From contig DESQ01000003.1 in NCBI GenBank assembly GCA_002361355.1, positions 42,785 through 86,935 of the forward strand: DNA of 44,151 bases, given 5' to 3'. Below, piece after piece: positions 1 to 7,770 of the stretch; the stretch's first letter is position 1; every line of letters begins with the position of its first letter. The notes under the pieces are model-generated. The model did no database searches, had not been told where the DNA came from, and worked only from the letters and a program-made list of their open reading frames with translations. The DNA is from Lachnospiraceae bacterium UBA3310 (lineage in GTDB: Bacteria > Bacillota > Clostridia > Lachnospirales > Lachnospiraceae). The position numbers were made by a program, and so were the translations under genes.

Positions 1-174
1 CATAACTCCTATGTGCAAAACTGCCGCCGCCTGCAATGCCGCCCGCTCTTCCTGCAATGCCGTTACCTCTGTTTCCAGTGCCGTGATCTCTGCCTCTGTC
101 AGCTCTGCTGCCCTTGTGGTAAGCTCGCCCTTGATCTGGGCTAACCTTGCCTCGATTTCTTTTAATCTGTTCAT
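1..174 (-). CDS. HK97-type major capsid protein, N-terminal 58 residues only (partial)
   Basis: The ATG at 174-172 follows AGGAG with good spacing, and the frame is open to the window edge. The visible residues are a charged, Ala/Leu/Glu-rich stretch rich in heptads, as in the scaffold-like coiled-coil delta domain at the start of HK97-type capsid proteins. Position supports this: the gene lies directly downstream of portal and prohead protease, where the capsid gene normally sits. The delta domain is normally removed by the protease before head expansion. The identification rests on position and coiled-coil character, because the conserved capsid core is outside the window. The last codons fall in a 24-base repeat also present in the protease gene. 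Confidence 0.6.
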   Translation of the reverse strand, partial: MNRLKEIEARLAQIKGELTTRAAELTEAEITALETEVTALQEERAALQAAAVLHIGVM

Positions 175-200
175 GTCCTGCAATCTCCTTTACTGTTTTT

Positions 201-794
201 TTATAAGCTCGCTCTGATCTTTAGTAGCCTCGCCCGCTGTAAAAGCCGCTCCTGCTTTTCTGCCTCATAACTCCTATGTGCAAAACTGCGGGCGCTTATT
301 TCAGTATCTCCGTTTGCTGGTATGCTCACGGCTGATACGTCATAAACCTTTTTGATCTCCAATATTGTCCTTGTATGCGTTGCCCTGTCGTAGCTGTCCG
401 TTTTCACGGTGAAAGCCCACGACATTTTAGTTATCATGCCCTGCTGTATGTCCTGATACAGCCCCCGCGCTAAGTCCGTCCTGCCTAAATCGGCTGCAAT
501 CAAAAGCCCCTTATGGTCTGGTATCAGAATAAGGGAACCGTTAGACTGCCTGGCAAATACGCGCCCCTCATGGTCATACTGCATAATTACGTCGCTCATG
601 TCTGCCCCGTCCAGCGCGTGCGCGTCTATTCTTTCGTAAAACTTTGTACCCTCAATCTCATAAAGCAGATACGGGCTTTCAAACGTCGTCGCGTAGCCCT
701 CAACGTAAAAATCCGTATCTATCCGCTTTGCCGCCGCCTGCGCCGACAATGGCGCTGCCAGCGTCCTATACTCCCTGTCCTGCTTGACTGGCAT
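201..794 (-). CDS. HK97 family prohead protease
   Basis: 197 residues, normal for the caudoviral prohead serine protease family (U35-type), which cleaves the capsid delta domain and itself during head maturation. The expected His is in YDHEG (His75) and the Ser in MSWAF (Ser125), followed by the family signature VSAVSIPAN near residue 157. The start at 794 has a GAGGG ribosome site and overlaps the portal 3' end by 29 bases, a common arrangement. It is followed by the capsid gene. The C-terminal tail is basic and rich in Arg and Gln. The codons for its SFAHRSYE segment form a 24-base sequence repeated at the very start of the window. Confidence 0.92.
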   Translation of the reverse strand: MPVKQDREYRTLAAPLSAQAAAKRIDTDFYVEGYATTFESPYLLYEIEGTKFYERIDAHALDGADMSDVIMQYDHEGRVFARQSNGSLILIPDHKGLLIAADLGRTDLARGLYQDIQQGMITKMSWAFTVKTDSYDRATHTRTILEIKKVYDVSAVSIPANGDTEISARSFAHRSYEAEKQERLLQRARLLKIRASL

Positions 795-2052
795 CTGTTA
801 CACCCTCTTTCTGTCCTTTATCGTCCGGCGCTGGCTCTTCCCCCGGCTCCGTCCCTGCTGCCTGCTGCCCCGGCTGCGGCATCTGCTGTATGATGATCCG
901 CTGCTTTTCCTCGCTTTTCCCCAGCTGGCTTACTTCCGTGTATTCCTTGCGTATGTAATACTTTTCGCCGTCCTCTACGTGTGGCATGTTCCATATATCC
1001 ATTACGCCGTTGCGGTTAAGCAGCGCCCGGTCAAAAAGCTGTGTGCTTACTTGCAGCTTTGTGGCATTGCTGGCGTATTGCAGGCGGTTTGCTGAAAATG
1101 TGATTGCGTTCCCGTGTGCAAGCTCCCGCTGCGAAAACGCCATGTTTGACATTACAAGCGATAACTGGATTGCAAAAGGTTCTATTTTCCCCTCATAATA
1201 GGCGTTCCATGTTTCCTCGTTAAACTTGTTTTGCAGAATATCCATGTTTGTACCAAAATGCGTACATACGTTATCCTGTATCTGCTGCATTTGTAGCGCG
1301 TTTGGTGTATACGGCTTGCTTTCTACCTGTTTCAGATCAGAAAACTTGTTATCATAAATAATCATGCCGCTTTTATTGTCCGCGCTTAAATTTTCCTCTG
1401 TAAACCGCTCCCGCTCTGCCTTTATGTCCTCCGGCTTCAGCAAATTTGCCACCTTTGCCAGAAAGCGTATGTTTGCTGAATTTTTCACGGCGTTAATAAT
1501 GCCCTCATTCTGGGTATGTATCAGCTGCATTGTGGGCTTAAGCGTGCTGTTATCCTCTCCGAAAAGATCGTCGCTGTATTCAAAGTCAGTCATTATGCCG
1601 ACTTTTTCAAACTCAATCGCCCCATACTCCCCGCTTGCGAAAAGATACCGCAGATACACCCGCCCGGCAGCCTCTACCACTTCGCAGCGCTGCGCCCGCA
1701 GGGGATAAAAGCCGCACAGGTTCCCTGTCTCGTCCTCAACAGGCACAATAAAAGCGGTATGTTCTACCGCTAAGATCGTCGCCAGACGCTTTATGAATTT
1801 TGTTGTGTCCATGAAATAGTTAGGTTTATACTGCAATACCCTTTCCAGATGCTTTAGGGCGCTGCCCTCGATCTCCGGCTTTAGCTTGCTGCAATGCGTG
1901 GCAAAACTGTTGATCGCTACCCTTGTCAAGTCCATTTCGTATACGCCGCCGTTAAAGCTCGTAAACGTCGGGCTGTAGCCGTTCAGCATTTTAAAATAGC
2001 TGTCTATCATTTGCAGCTTTTTCCCGTGGAATAAATAATCAAAAAATTTCAC
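766..2052 (-). CDS. HK97 family phage portal protein
   Basis: About 428 residues from the preferred GTG at 2052-2050, which follows AGGAGAG at good spacing and gives the usual KFFDYLF start. An ATG at 2079 would overlap the terminase gene and has no such site. The portal forms the dodecameric ring at the capsid vertex through which DNA is packaged. Typical family parts are visible: an N-terminal portion around LTRVAINSFATHCSKL, a central region, and NEETWNAYYEGKIEPFAIQLS, which matches the portal stem and wing region. The C-terminus is a low-complexity Gln/Pro/Glu/Gly tail. It lies between terminase and protease, the standard HK97 gene order. Confidence 0.9.
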   Translation of the reverse strand: MKFFDYLFHGKKLQMIDSYFKMLNGYSPTFTSFNGGVYEMDLTRVAINSFATHCSKLKPEIEGSALKHLERVLQYKPNYFMDTTKFIKRLATILAVEHTAFIVPVEDETGNLCGFYPLRAQRCEVVEAAGRVYLRYLFASGEYGAIEFEKVGIMTDFEYSDDLFGEDNSTLKPTMQLIHTQNEGIINAVKNSANIRFLAKVANLLKPEDIKAERERFTEENLSADNKSGMIIYDNKFSDLKQVESKPYTPNALQMQQIQDNVCTHFGTNMDILQNKFNEETWNAYYEGKIEPFAIQLSLVMSNMAFSQRELAHGNAITFSANRLQYASNATKLQVSTQLFDRALLNRNGVMDIWNMPHVEDGEKYYIRKEYTEVSQLGKSEEKQRIIIQQMPQPGQQAAGTEPGEEPAPDDKGQKEGVTDASQAGQGV

Positions 2053-2068
2053 TCCGCTTACTCTCCTT

Positions 2069-3724
2069 TCATGCGGCATTTTTCAGCAGCTCGCCGCACT
2101 CTTCCCAGTATTTCTGCCGTACCGTCATTGCATCAATGACAGATACAAAACCGTCGATATGCGCCCGCTGCTCTATCTTTACAGGTCTGAATTTCCTTGT
2201 TTCCATGTTGTGCTTAAGCGCAACATTTAAGAAATGTGTCTTTTGTAAACTATTGTCCGCGATCTTGAAATTGCCGTCTTTTATAATTCCCTCAAATTCC
2301 CGGATAACTGGCGTTAAGTTCTCGCCTTGATGTACGTCGTCCATATGGAACCCGTAGTTTTTCATATCGTTTACAAGGTACTGGGCGCTGTATCGGTCAT
2401 ATCCGATTTTCAGCGGTCTTATTCCGTACACTTCCAGCAGCATAATAAACCAGTTATAAACGTCGTGGTAATCAACGTAATTTTCGCCGCTTAAGGTTAT
2501 CAATCCTTTCTTTACAAATATGTCATACGGTACGCCGTCTGTGGCTTGCAGGCTCTCTACGCGGTCTCTCGGCATAAAGAATTGTGTAAAGGAATACAGC
2601 ACGCCGCCTTTTTCGATCACAACGCTTGCCGCCGTTAAGTCCGTTGTCTGGCTAAGGTCAATGCCGCCCACTGCGTAGCAGTCCCGGAAATCCTCTAAGG
2701 TCTTTTCTACCCCTGCCCGGTCTACGGTCATATATTCCAGCCATGCAATAGAGCTGTTCTGCTTGATATTGCAGTATTTACATAAAAACTCTGCTTTCTT
2801 GCTTAAGCTGCCCTCTGCTACGGCTATTTCATCAATGAAAAAGCCCTCTTTTACGGAAACGCCCATGTTCGGGTTGGCTTTCTTAAGCTCTTCTATGTCG
2901 TTCCACTTCTCCACGTCGTCTATCATGTAGATAAACGGCAAAAGCCTGCGCTCTTTGCTGTTTCCCTTTAAAAAACTGGTGCTGCGTTTCATAAGCCCGT
3001 CGTATATGCCGTCATTCTCATACCCTGCCGTGCTTATGCTTAAGATCATGGGCTGCGTGCGTGCGCCTAAAGCAGACTTCATAACCTCATACTGCTTTAG
3101 CCCCGCGTCGCCCCGCCATGCCGCCATTTCGTCACATACTACCAGCTGCGGGTTAAATCCGTCAGACTTCCTTGCATTAAAGGCGATCGGCTTAACAAAA
3201 CTTTCCGTTTCCTCAATGTAAATATCACTGCGCCGTTTCCGCGCCAGCTCCAAAAGCTCCGGCTCTGCCTTTACCATTTTGTGGAATCCGTCATATACCA
3301 GCGCCGCTTGATCTAACTTAGGCGCTAAGCAATAAATTTCCTGCCCGTATTCCGGCTCCAAAAATGCCATGTACGCGATAATGGCAGATGCAAATAAACT
3401 TTTGCCGTTTTTTCTGCCGATAACTATAAAAATCTCGCGGAAAACGCGCACTTTTTCTGCGTCCTGTATACCAAAAATGACAGAAATAATAGCTTTCTGC
3501 CATAGTTCCAGCTTTATAAGGTCACTGCGCCCCTTGCTGTGGTGACAGAAATTTTCAATAAACTTGATTGCCTTATTTGCCGCCTTTGCATTGAAAAAAT
3601 ATTCCTGCTTTTCCAGCCCGTCCACAATGATCTTGTAAATTGCCTTTATCCATTTCCCCGCTACGATCTCGCCGCTGGTTATTTTTGCGTGGTACTCATA
3701 GATATAATTCTTATAGGGCAGCAC
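2069..3724 (-). CDS. Phage terminase large subunit (TerL)
   Basis: 551 residues, typical for the HK97-type large terminase that pumps and cuts DNA during packaging. The N-terminal ATPase has the deviant Walker A GRKNGKS (residues 103-109) and Walker B LVVCDE (Asp198, Glu199). The C-terminal RNase H-like nuclease begins at GGIDLSQTTD, which carries acidic metal ligands. The start is a GTG preceded by AGGCGGAA, seven bases after the small terminase stop. It works with the small subunit just upstream and with the HNH protein, and docks on the portal encoded next. Confidence 0.94.
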   Translation of the reverse strand: MLPYKNYIYEYHAKITSGEIVAGKWIKAIYKIIVDGLEKQEYFFNAKAANKAIKFIENFCHHSKGRSDLIKLELWQKAIISVIFGIQDAEKVRVFREIFIVIGRKNGKSLFASAIIAYMAFLEPEYGQEIYCLAPKLDQAALVYDGFHKMVKAEPELLELARKRRSDIYIEETESFVKPIAFNARKSDGFNPQLVVCDEMAAWRGDAGLKQYEVMKSALGARTQPMILSISTAGYENDGIYDGLMKRSTSFLKGNSKERRLLPFIYMIDDVEKWNDIEELKKANPNMGVSVKEGFFIDEIAVAEGSLSKKAEFLCKYCNIKQNSSIAWLEYMTVDRAGVEKTLEDFRDCYAVGGIDLSQTTDLTAASVVIEKGGVLYSFTQFFMPRDRVESLQATDGVPYDIFVKKGLITLSGENYVDYHDVYNWFIMLLEVYGIRPLKIGYDRYSAQYLVNDMKNYGFHMDDVHQGENLTPVIREFEGIIKDGNFKIADNSLQKTHFLNVALKHNMETRKFRPVKIEQRAHIDGFVSVIDAMTVRQKYWEECGELLKNAA

Positions 3725-3730
3725 TTCCGC

Positions 3731-4081
3731 CTACTCGTCCCGCAGGGCAGCCAGCCTGCTTGCCTTTCTCTTTGCGGCTGGCACTAATTCTGTCAGCTGC
3801 TTAATGACTGCCGCATAGTTCTTGCTTAATGCTATGTAAGTCTCTGCCTCCGGGCTTTTCTTTGTCCCGTGCTGGTTTTCACCGTTCTTATACTCACTCG
3901 TCCAGCCCTCCTGCCCTATGGTTTCCTGCAAGTCGTCAAGCTCTATGCTCATAAAAGCAGCCTTTTCTATCAGCGGCGTTACTAAATTTCGCTTATTTTC
4001 TTCAAGCTCTTCAAAGATTTCCTTAAGTCTTTTTTTCTCGTCCTTGATACGGTTTTCTTTTTTCTTTTTCCGCGCAGCCAT
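3731..4081 (-). CDS. Phage terminase small subunit (P27-like)
   Basis: 116 residues from the ATG at 4081, which is preceded by a purine-rich GAGGTAGAGGG. A longer open frame reaches 4162 but its extra N-terminus is low-complexity Gly/Arg and lacks a ribosome site. The protein starts with a strongly basic MAARKKKK segment and is then helical, with a PEAETYIALSKNYAAVIKQLTEL portion that resembles P27-family small terminases, whose role is to recognise the packaging site. Direct adjacency to the large terminase is the main support. Sequence similarity of small terminases is weak, so family assignment is moderately sure. Confidence 0.75.
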   Translation of the reverse strand: MAARKKKKENRIKDEKKRLKEIFEELEENKRNLVTPLIEKAAFMSIELDDLQETIGQEGWTSEYKNGENQHGTKKSPEAETYIALSKNYAAVIKQLTELVPAAKRKASRLAALRDE

Positions 4082-4209
4082 TCCCTCTACCTCTCTTTCC
4101 TGCCGCCTGCTGCCGCTGCCAGATCGCCCCCACCACACCCCCCCCCTACACCACACATGCACGCGCCCGGAGGGTAATTTTAGGGTATCCCCCTCGGTAT
4201 TTTCCCCCT

Positions 4210-4509
4210 TTAATTTTGATTTTCTGATAGGGGGGATATGCCGCCCGCTGCATCAAACTTATACCGCAGGCGCGGCTTGCGTTTATGATGCTCTTTGTTA
4301 TGGCAGTCCTGGCATAGCGCCTCTAAGTTGTCCCAGCTTAGCGTTATGCCCGCGTCGTTAATATTCTCTCTGGTTAAGTAGCGCTTATGGTGCGCCACCT
4401 TTGCAGGCTCCCCGCAGCGCTCACATATGTAGTCCTGCGACATTAAGTAAGCGGCTCTGGTATTCTCCCACGCCTGCGATAAGTAAAAACTCTTAGCCCA
4501 TGCTTTCAT
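4210..4509 (-). CDS. HNH endonuclease (packaging-associated)
   Basis: 99 residues with a full HNH zinc-type nuclease core: Cys29-x2-Cys32, the His40-His41 pair, the WDNLEALC segment with Asn61, and Cys66-x2-Cys69 followed by His70/His74. In HK97-like phages an HNH protein next to the terminase is needed for cos cleavage with TerL, and its place directly upstream of TerS fits that role. The ATG at 4509 follows AAAGGAG. It is the first gene after the strong minus-strand terminator and promoter at 4577-4673, so it is probably the first gene of the late operon. Confidence 0.9.
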   Translation of the reverse strand: MKAWAKSFYLSQAWENTRAAYLMSQDYICERCGEPAKVAHHKRYLTRENINDAGITLSWDNLEALCQDCHNKEHHKRKPRLRYKFDAAGGISPLSENQN

Positions 4510-4576
4510 ACTGTCCCCGCTCCTTTCTGTAATAACCCAGCGCCCTAGATTTCATGCGCCGGGTGGAGGCTAAAGA

Positions 4577-4634
4577 AATAAAAAAAGAGTAGGCTACTGC
4601 TGCCGCGTCACGGCTAAGCTATTGCCTACTCTTT
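4577..4634 (-). terminator. Intrinsic terminator immediately after a late promoter
   Basis: On the minus strand an 11-bp perfect stem (AAAGAGTAGGC at 4584-4594 pairs with GCCTACTCTTT at 4624-4634) closes a 29-base loop with a weak inner stem, and the minus-strand RNA continues directly into a run of seven U. It starts only a few bases after the predicted start point of the promoter at 4645-4673, so it would end transcription after about 60 bases unless overridden. It lies upstream of HNH and the packaging genes. Confidence 0.8.
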
Positions 4635-4644
4635 ACATGTTACC

Positions 4645-4673
4645 ATTATACAGCTTTTGAAATACCATGTAAA
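4645..4673 (-). promoter_or_regulatory. SigA-type phage late promoter
   Basis: Minus strand: -35 TTTACA (4673-4668), 17-base spacer, -10 TATAAT (4650-4645). The -10 is perfect and the -35 has one mismatch. The expected start point is near 4638. The site lies between the ArpU-like regulator gene and HNH, which suggests that it drives the HNH-terminase-head operon under control of that regulator. Confidence 0.7.
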
Positions 4674-4716
4674 CACCACGATTTTACCACGATATTACCA
4701 GCCCGGCTGCTGCCAG

Positions 4717-5289
4717 CTACAGCCTTGCCCGCTCTTCATCAATGCCCCATAACAGTACGGATAATTCATTTATGATCGCTGTCACCCAGCGGCGCGGCGT
4801 GTTCTTCCCGGTTTCCAGTTCCTCTGCGATCTCTGCATACTCCATGCCCTGCATGAAATACAGTTCAAACGCTTTATACTCTACCTCTCTGCCTGCCGCC
4901 CTGCGCCTGCGCTCAATCTCTTCTACTGCCTTGTCTATGTGTGCTGTCATTATCAGAGTTTTAAAGCGGCTGCGCCTCACGCTTTCCAGATATACCCGCT
5001 GCTGCTCTTCTGTCATTCCCTTAAGCTCTAACTGCTCGCCGTCGCTTACTGCGTTCTGGATATGGAAAACTGCATCACGGTAACATTTCATAAGCGTAAA
5101 AGTGTTGTGGTACTTATTCTGCCTCTTGTCCTTTTCTTCCTGCTTTCTGTATTCCCGCACTGCTGCCCTTGCCGCTTTCTGTATCAGTTCTTCAAATTCA
5201 GAGGCGGGAAGTGCTACCCAGCTTTCGCCTGTTTCCTCTTCCCCCGCCGTGATCTCTGCGCCTGCTGCTTTAGTTTCTGTTTCCTGCAT
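4717..5289 (-). CDS. ArpU-like phage late transcription regulator
   Basis: 190 residues from the ATG at 5289, which follows AAAGGAG; a longer frame to 5322 lacks such a site. After an acidic N-terminus and a basic helical segment, the C-terminal third (EYKAFELYFMQGMEYAEIAEELETGKNTPRRWVTAI) resembles a sigma-region-4-like helix-turn-helix, as in ArpU/RinA-type regulators. These sit just upstream of the terminase genes in many Firmicutes phages and control late transcription. The neighbouring promoter and immediate terminator fit a regulator of late genes. Family call is from the HTH and position; no DNA site is proven. Confidence 0.65.
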   Translation of the reverse strand: MQETETKAAGAEITAGEEETGESWVALPASEFEELIQKAARAAVREYRKQEEKDKRQNKYHNTFTLMKCYRDAVFHIQNAVSDGEQLELKGMTEEQQRVYLESVRRSRFKTLIMTAHIDKAVEEIERRRRAAGREVEYKAFELYFMQGMEYAEIAEELETGKNTPRRWVTAIINELSVLLWGIDEERARL

Positions 5290-5380
5290 CTGTTCTACTC
5301 CTTTCTTTGAATCCGCTGTCAATCCGTCCGAATATTGCCAGCAGCAAAATAATTATGACTGTCAATAAAAAATCCGTCAC
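5270..5380 (-). CDS. Small single-span membrane protein (36 aa)
   Basis: A short gene starting at GTG 5380-5378 that overlaps the stop of the upstream membrane protein gene in a GTGA junction, with AAAGGAGAG at proper spacing. The product begins MTDFLLTVIIILLLAIFG, a clear membrane helix, followed by a short polar tail. It overlaps the start of the ArpU-like gene by 20 bases, so all three would be translationally coupled. Function unknown. Small membrane proteins in such a place may be holin- or exclusion-like, but nothing in the sequence decides this. Confidence 0.5.
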   Translation of the reverse strand: MTDFLLTVIIILLLAIFGRIDSGFKERSRTDAGNRN

Positions 5381-5634
5381 TGTTCGCTCTCTCCTTTCTG
5401 GCATGGTGGAAACGGGCAGCTATCACAATCCGGGCTTTCACATTTCCCGCCGTTATTGTCCCGCAGAATATCCCGTATCAGCATATACGGCAATATCCAT
5501 ACAGGCGTAGAGAGAAGAATAAGCCCCTTTGCCAGCAGCCCCAGTATGTATATTGCTATTTCTCCCGCCCATTCCATATACACCCTTACTGCCCCTGTAA
5601 GCGCCTCTGTGATCTCGTCCATAAACTTTATCAT
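5377..5634 (-). CDS. Small membrane protein with Cys-rich tail (85 aa)
   Basis: I do not recognise this family. The product has a hydrophobic central part (about residues 24-55, AIYILGLLAKGLILLSTPVWILPYML region) that could make one or two membrane passes, and a C-terminal tail with CESPDCDSCPFPPC, four closely spaced Cys that could bind metal or form disulfides. The start overlaps the previous gene stop region and the stop overlaps the GTG of the following 36-residue membrane protein. Two small membrane proteins encoded back to back between replication and packaging modules is common in phages. Confidence 0.6.
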   Translation of the reverse strand: MIKFMDEITEALTGAVRVYMEWAGEIAIYILGLLAKGLILLSTPVWILPYMLIRDILRDNNGGKCESPDCDSCPFPPCQKGESEQ

Positions 5635-6041
5635 GTATTAAACACCCCGCTTTCATATGCCGTAATGACTGCTGCCCGCAGGCTGTCTGCCGCATCATTC
5701 CGGCGCTTTATTCTTTCCGGGCTTGTACGCCTTATGTACTCTATGTGATCGCTTTCTATGATCTCTGCCCGCCCTTTAATCTCCAATGGCTGTATATTGT
5801 CTGCTACGTTCCTGCATACCGTCCCTGCCGAATCAAAAGCCCCACCCAGTCCCCGCATAAAGGCTGCGGCTGCGTTTGTAATCGCCTCTGCTGCTCTGTT
5901 TGCTACTTCCACAATGCTTACAGTTCTTATATTCTTAATTGCCTTTTTCGCAAGCCTGCGTTGTTTGCGCCTATCCAGCTGTAAAGGCGGGTTTACTCCA
6001 TGCAGCTTTTTATATTTCTTTTTCCACTGTCTGTAATTCAT
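5631..6041 (-). CDS. Phage protein of unknown function (136 aa)
   Basis: Not recognised. The product is basic, with an N-terminal run rich in Arg and Lys (about residues 1-38) and an Ala-rich middle (VEVANRAAEAITNAAAAFMRGLGG) likely to be helical, then a mixed charged C-terminus. The ATG at 6041 overlaps the TGA of the preceding 55-residue gene (ATGA), and AAAGGAG precedes it, so the two are coupled. The basic head suggests nucleic acid contact, but this is only inference from composition. Confidence 0.6.
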   Translation of the reverse strand: MNYRQWKKKYKKLHGVNPPLQLDRRKQRRLAKKAIKNIRTVSIVEVANRAAEAITNAAAAFMRGLGGAFDSAGTVCRNVADNIQPLEIKGRAEIIESDHIEYIRRTSPERIKRRNDAADSLRAAVITAYESGVFNT

Positions 6042-6205
6042 ATGCCTATTTCACTCCTTTCTTTATCGCTTAATATCCTCGGTGCATTTACCGTAGTAAT
6101 GCTGGCTCCGTTCCCTAAATCCCAGCTTACAAACGCCTTTATATAAATCTTTTCTTCCGTACCGTCTGCATACTCTACGGGAATTTCTAAAACTATCTCC
6201 CTCAC
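6038..6205 (-). CDS. Small phage protein (55 aa)
   Basis: A small gene with a GTG start at 6205-6203, overlapping the TGA of the 76-residue gene (GTGA), preceded by purine-rich GAGGTAGAGG, and ending in an ATGA overlap with the next gene. The product begins MREIVLEIPVEYADGTEEK and has the regular alternation of a small beta-rich protein, with KAFVSWDLG in the middle. The strict overlaps at both ends are the best evidence that it is real. No family recognised. Confidence 0.6.
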   Translation of the reverse strand: MREIVLEIPVEYADGTEEKIYIKAFVSWDLGNGASITTVNAPRILSDKERSEIGI

Positions 6206-6432
6206 GCCTCTACCTCTCTTTCCTGTTTGATTTCAATACGCCTGCTGCCGGGCTGCTGTATGATCGCCTCAACATGCAGATAGGCAGGCAGCAATACTGC
6301 GCTGCCCGCTCTAAGCTGGTACTCTATGCTTTCTTTCATTTTTCTGTAGTCCTCGGCTTTTGCTGCCTTGTCGCAGCCTATGAATACAGTTATTTGCTGC
6401 TTACTCTTCTTTTTCCGCTGCCGCCTGTTCAT
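6202..6432 (-). CDS. Small phage protein (76 aa)
   Basis: Not recognised. It begins with a very basic MNRRQRKKKSKQQ segment, then ITVFIGCDKAAKAEDYRKMKESIEYQL, which looks like a small alpha/beta fold, and ends in KQEREVEA. Its TGA forms a GTGA overlap with the next small gene, and it follows ParB after 28 bases. Coding is supported by the tight overlaps and by an open frame free of stops in GC-balanced DNA. Confidence 0.55.
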   Translation of the reverse strand: MNRRQRKKKSKQQITVFIGCDKAAKAEDYRKMKESIEYQLRAGSAVLLPAYLHVEAIIQQPGSRRIEIKQEREVEA

Positions 6433-6460
6433 TGCTTACCCTTCTTTCCGGCTATGCTGC

Positions 6461-7765
6461 CTATCCTATCTGGTAATCTTCAATGCTCATTTGTCCCGGC
6501 AGTTGTCCCCCCCCGGTGTCCGTTTCGGACACTTCCCCGCTGTGTGCGGTAACATCAATTCCCAGAATACAATAGCCCTCTTCCAGTCCTGTATAATCTT
6601 CCAGCATATAAATAATATCTGCATCTATCGTGCGCCCCGTGTGCTTTCCGTCCTTAAATTCCAGCATTTTAAGGCTGTCGCCCACCTTGTACCCTCTGTC
6701 ATTCTTCCGCAGCTCAAACTTTTTCTTGCCGCTTACAATATCCCTATAGTAAGAAACGGCTATTTTTACCTCATGCGTTTTATGATCTGCTTTTCCGTCA
6801 CTCGGCAGTTTTTCCATTTTCTCCCGGTCTGCCTGCTCCTGCAATTTCTTCTTTGTGTCCCGGTCTATTTTGTCCTGCTCGTCGCTATAACGCTGCTCGT
6901 CCGTCTTTTCTGCCTCTGCCTTGTTTATGTACTGATCGCACTTTTCGCAAGTACCCGTTTTCACATTGCAATCTTTATACCGTTTACAGGAATAGCACAA
7001 AGAGGTTATGCTTTCCGGGTGTGGCGTTTCGTAATCGTCGCCCGCCTTTTTCTCTGCCACTTTTGCCGCTATCTCTTTTGCCCGTACACTCTCGCCTGCT
7101 GCCGCCTTTTCTGCTATGGCTCTCTGCTCTTCTGGCGGCAGCTTTGCAGCCTCGTAAGCCGTCGTTACTCCTATATTTCCCTTTGCAAATTCTTCCTTGA
7201 TCTCCGGCGTAGCATTATTGTTAATGCTATCCATGCGTGCTATGTTTGTGGGGCTTTCATTCATCAGCTCTGCTATAATATCCCGCAGCTTTCCCGTGAT
7301 CTCTAAGCCGTCCTCTTCCTTTGCCCTTATAAGCGCCTCTTTCAGCTTTTGTGCCTGCTGTGTTTTCTCCCATGCTGAAAGCTCCCGGTTATATGCGTTG
7401 CCGATCAGCAAAGACAATTCAAACATTGCCCCGGTCATATCCTTGTACAGATACCGCACTTTTTTAAATTCCTCATGCCCCCGCTCAATGTTCAGAATAT
7501 TTGCAAGGTTCCTGCGGTGTCCGCTCACAATCTTAAATTCCCCGCCTACTCTGCCTAATACTGTAGGCTGCTGCTGCCCTACTGCTAAAAAGCTGTCTGC
7601 CAGCTCTTCTATGTTGTCCTGTGAATAGAAATTACTTTCAGAGGGCTTTACATCATACGGGCTTAACCAGATTTCCGTATACTCGCTTACATTGCCTATG
7701 CCTGCTGCCCTGCTCTTTGCGTTCAAAATATCATTTATTCCAAACTTTCCCGTATTCTTTGCCAT
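6461..7765 (-). CDS. ParB-like partition protein fused to a DUF3850 (ASCH/PUA-like) domain
   Basis: 434 residues. The N-terminal part is a ParB/Spo0J-type nucleotidase and DNA-binding protein: a ParB N domain with the GHRR box at residues 82-85 and a following helical region (about 110-230) with a probable HTH. A Cys cluster, CYSCKRYKDC...CEKC near 245-270, looks like a small zinc site. The C-terminal part (about 335-410, with FELRKNDRGYKVGD and a LEDYTGLEEGYCILGI end) matches DUF3850, an ASCH/PUA-like fold expected to bind RNA or modified nucleotides. ParA lies 5 bases upstream, so this is a ParAB pair. Its role could be segregation of an extrachromosomal prophage, or a different nucleic acid function. 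Confidence 0.8.
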   Translation of the reverse strand: MAKNTGKFGINDILNAKSRAAGIGNVSEYTEIWLSPYDVKPSESNFYSQDNIEELADSFLAVGQQQPTVLGRVGGEFKIVSGHRRNLANILNIERGHEEFKKVRYLYKDMTGAMFELSLLIGNAYNRELSAWEKTQQAQKLKEALIRAKEEDGLEITGKLRDIIAELMNESPTNIARMDSINNNATPEIKEEFAKGNIGVTTAYEAAKLPPEEQRAIAEKAAAGESVRAKEIAAKVAEKKAGDDYETPHPESITSLCYSCKRYKDCNVKTGTCEKCDQYINKAEAEKTDEQRYSDEQDKIDRDTKKKLQEQADREKMEKLPSDGKADHKTHEVKIAVSYYRDIVSGKKKFELRKNDRGYKVGDSLKMLEFKDGKHTGRTIDADIIYMLEDYTGLEEGYCILGIDVTAHSGEVSETDTGGGQLPGQMSIEDYQIG

Positions 7766-7770
7766 GTTCT

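Noticed and set aside
6368..7306. Long plus-strand frame (312 codons) opposite ParB
   Set aside because: It lies fully antisense to a recognised gene, has Cys/Phe/Leu-rich composition typical of a shadow frame and no ribosome site or motif.
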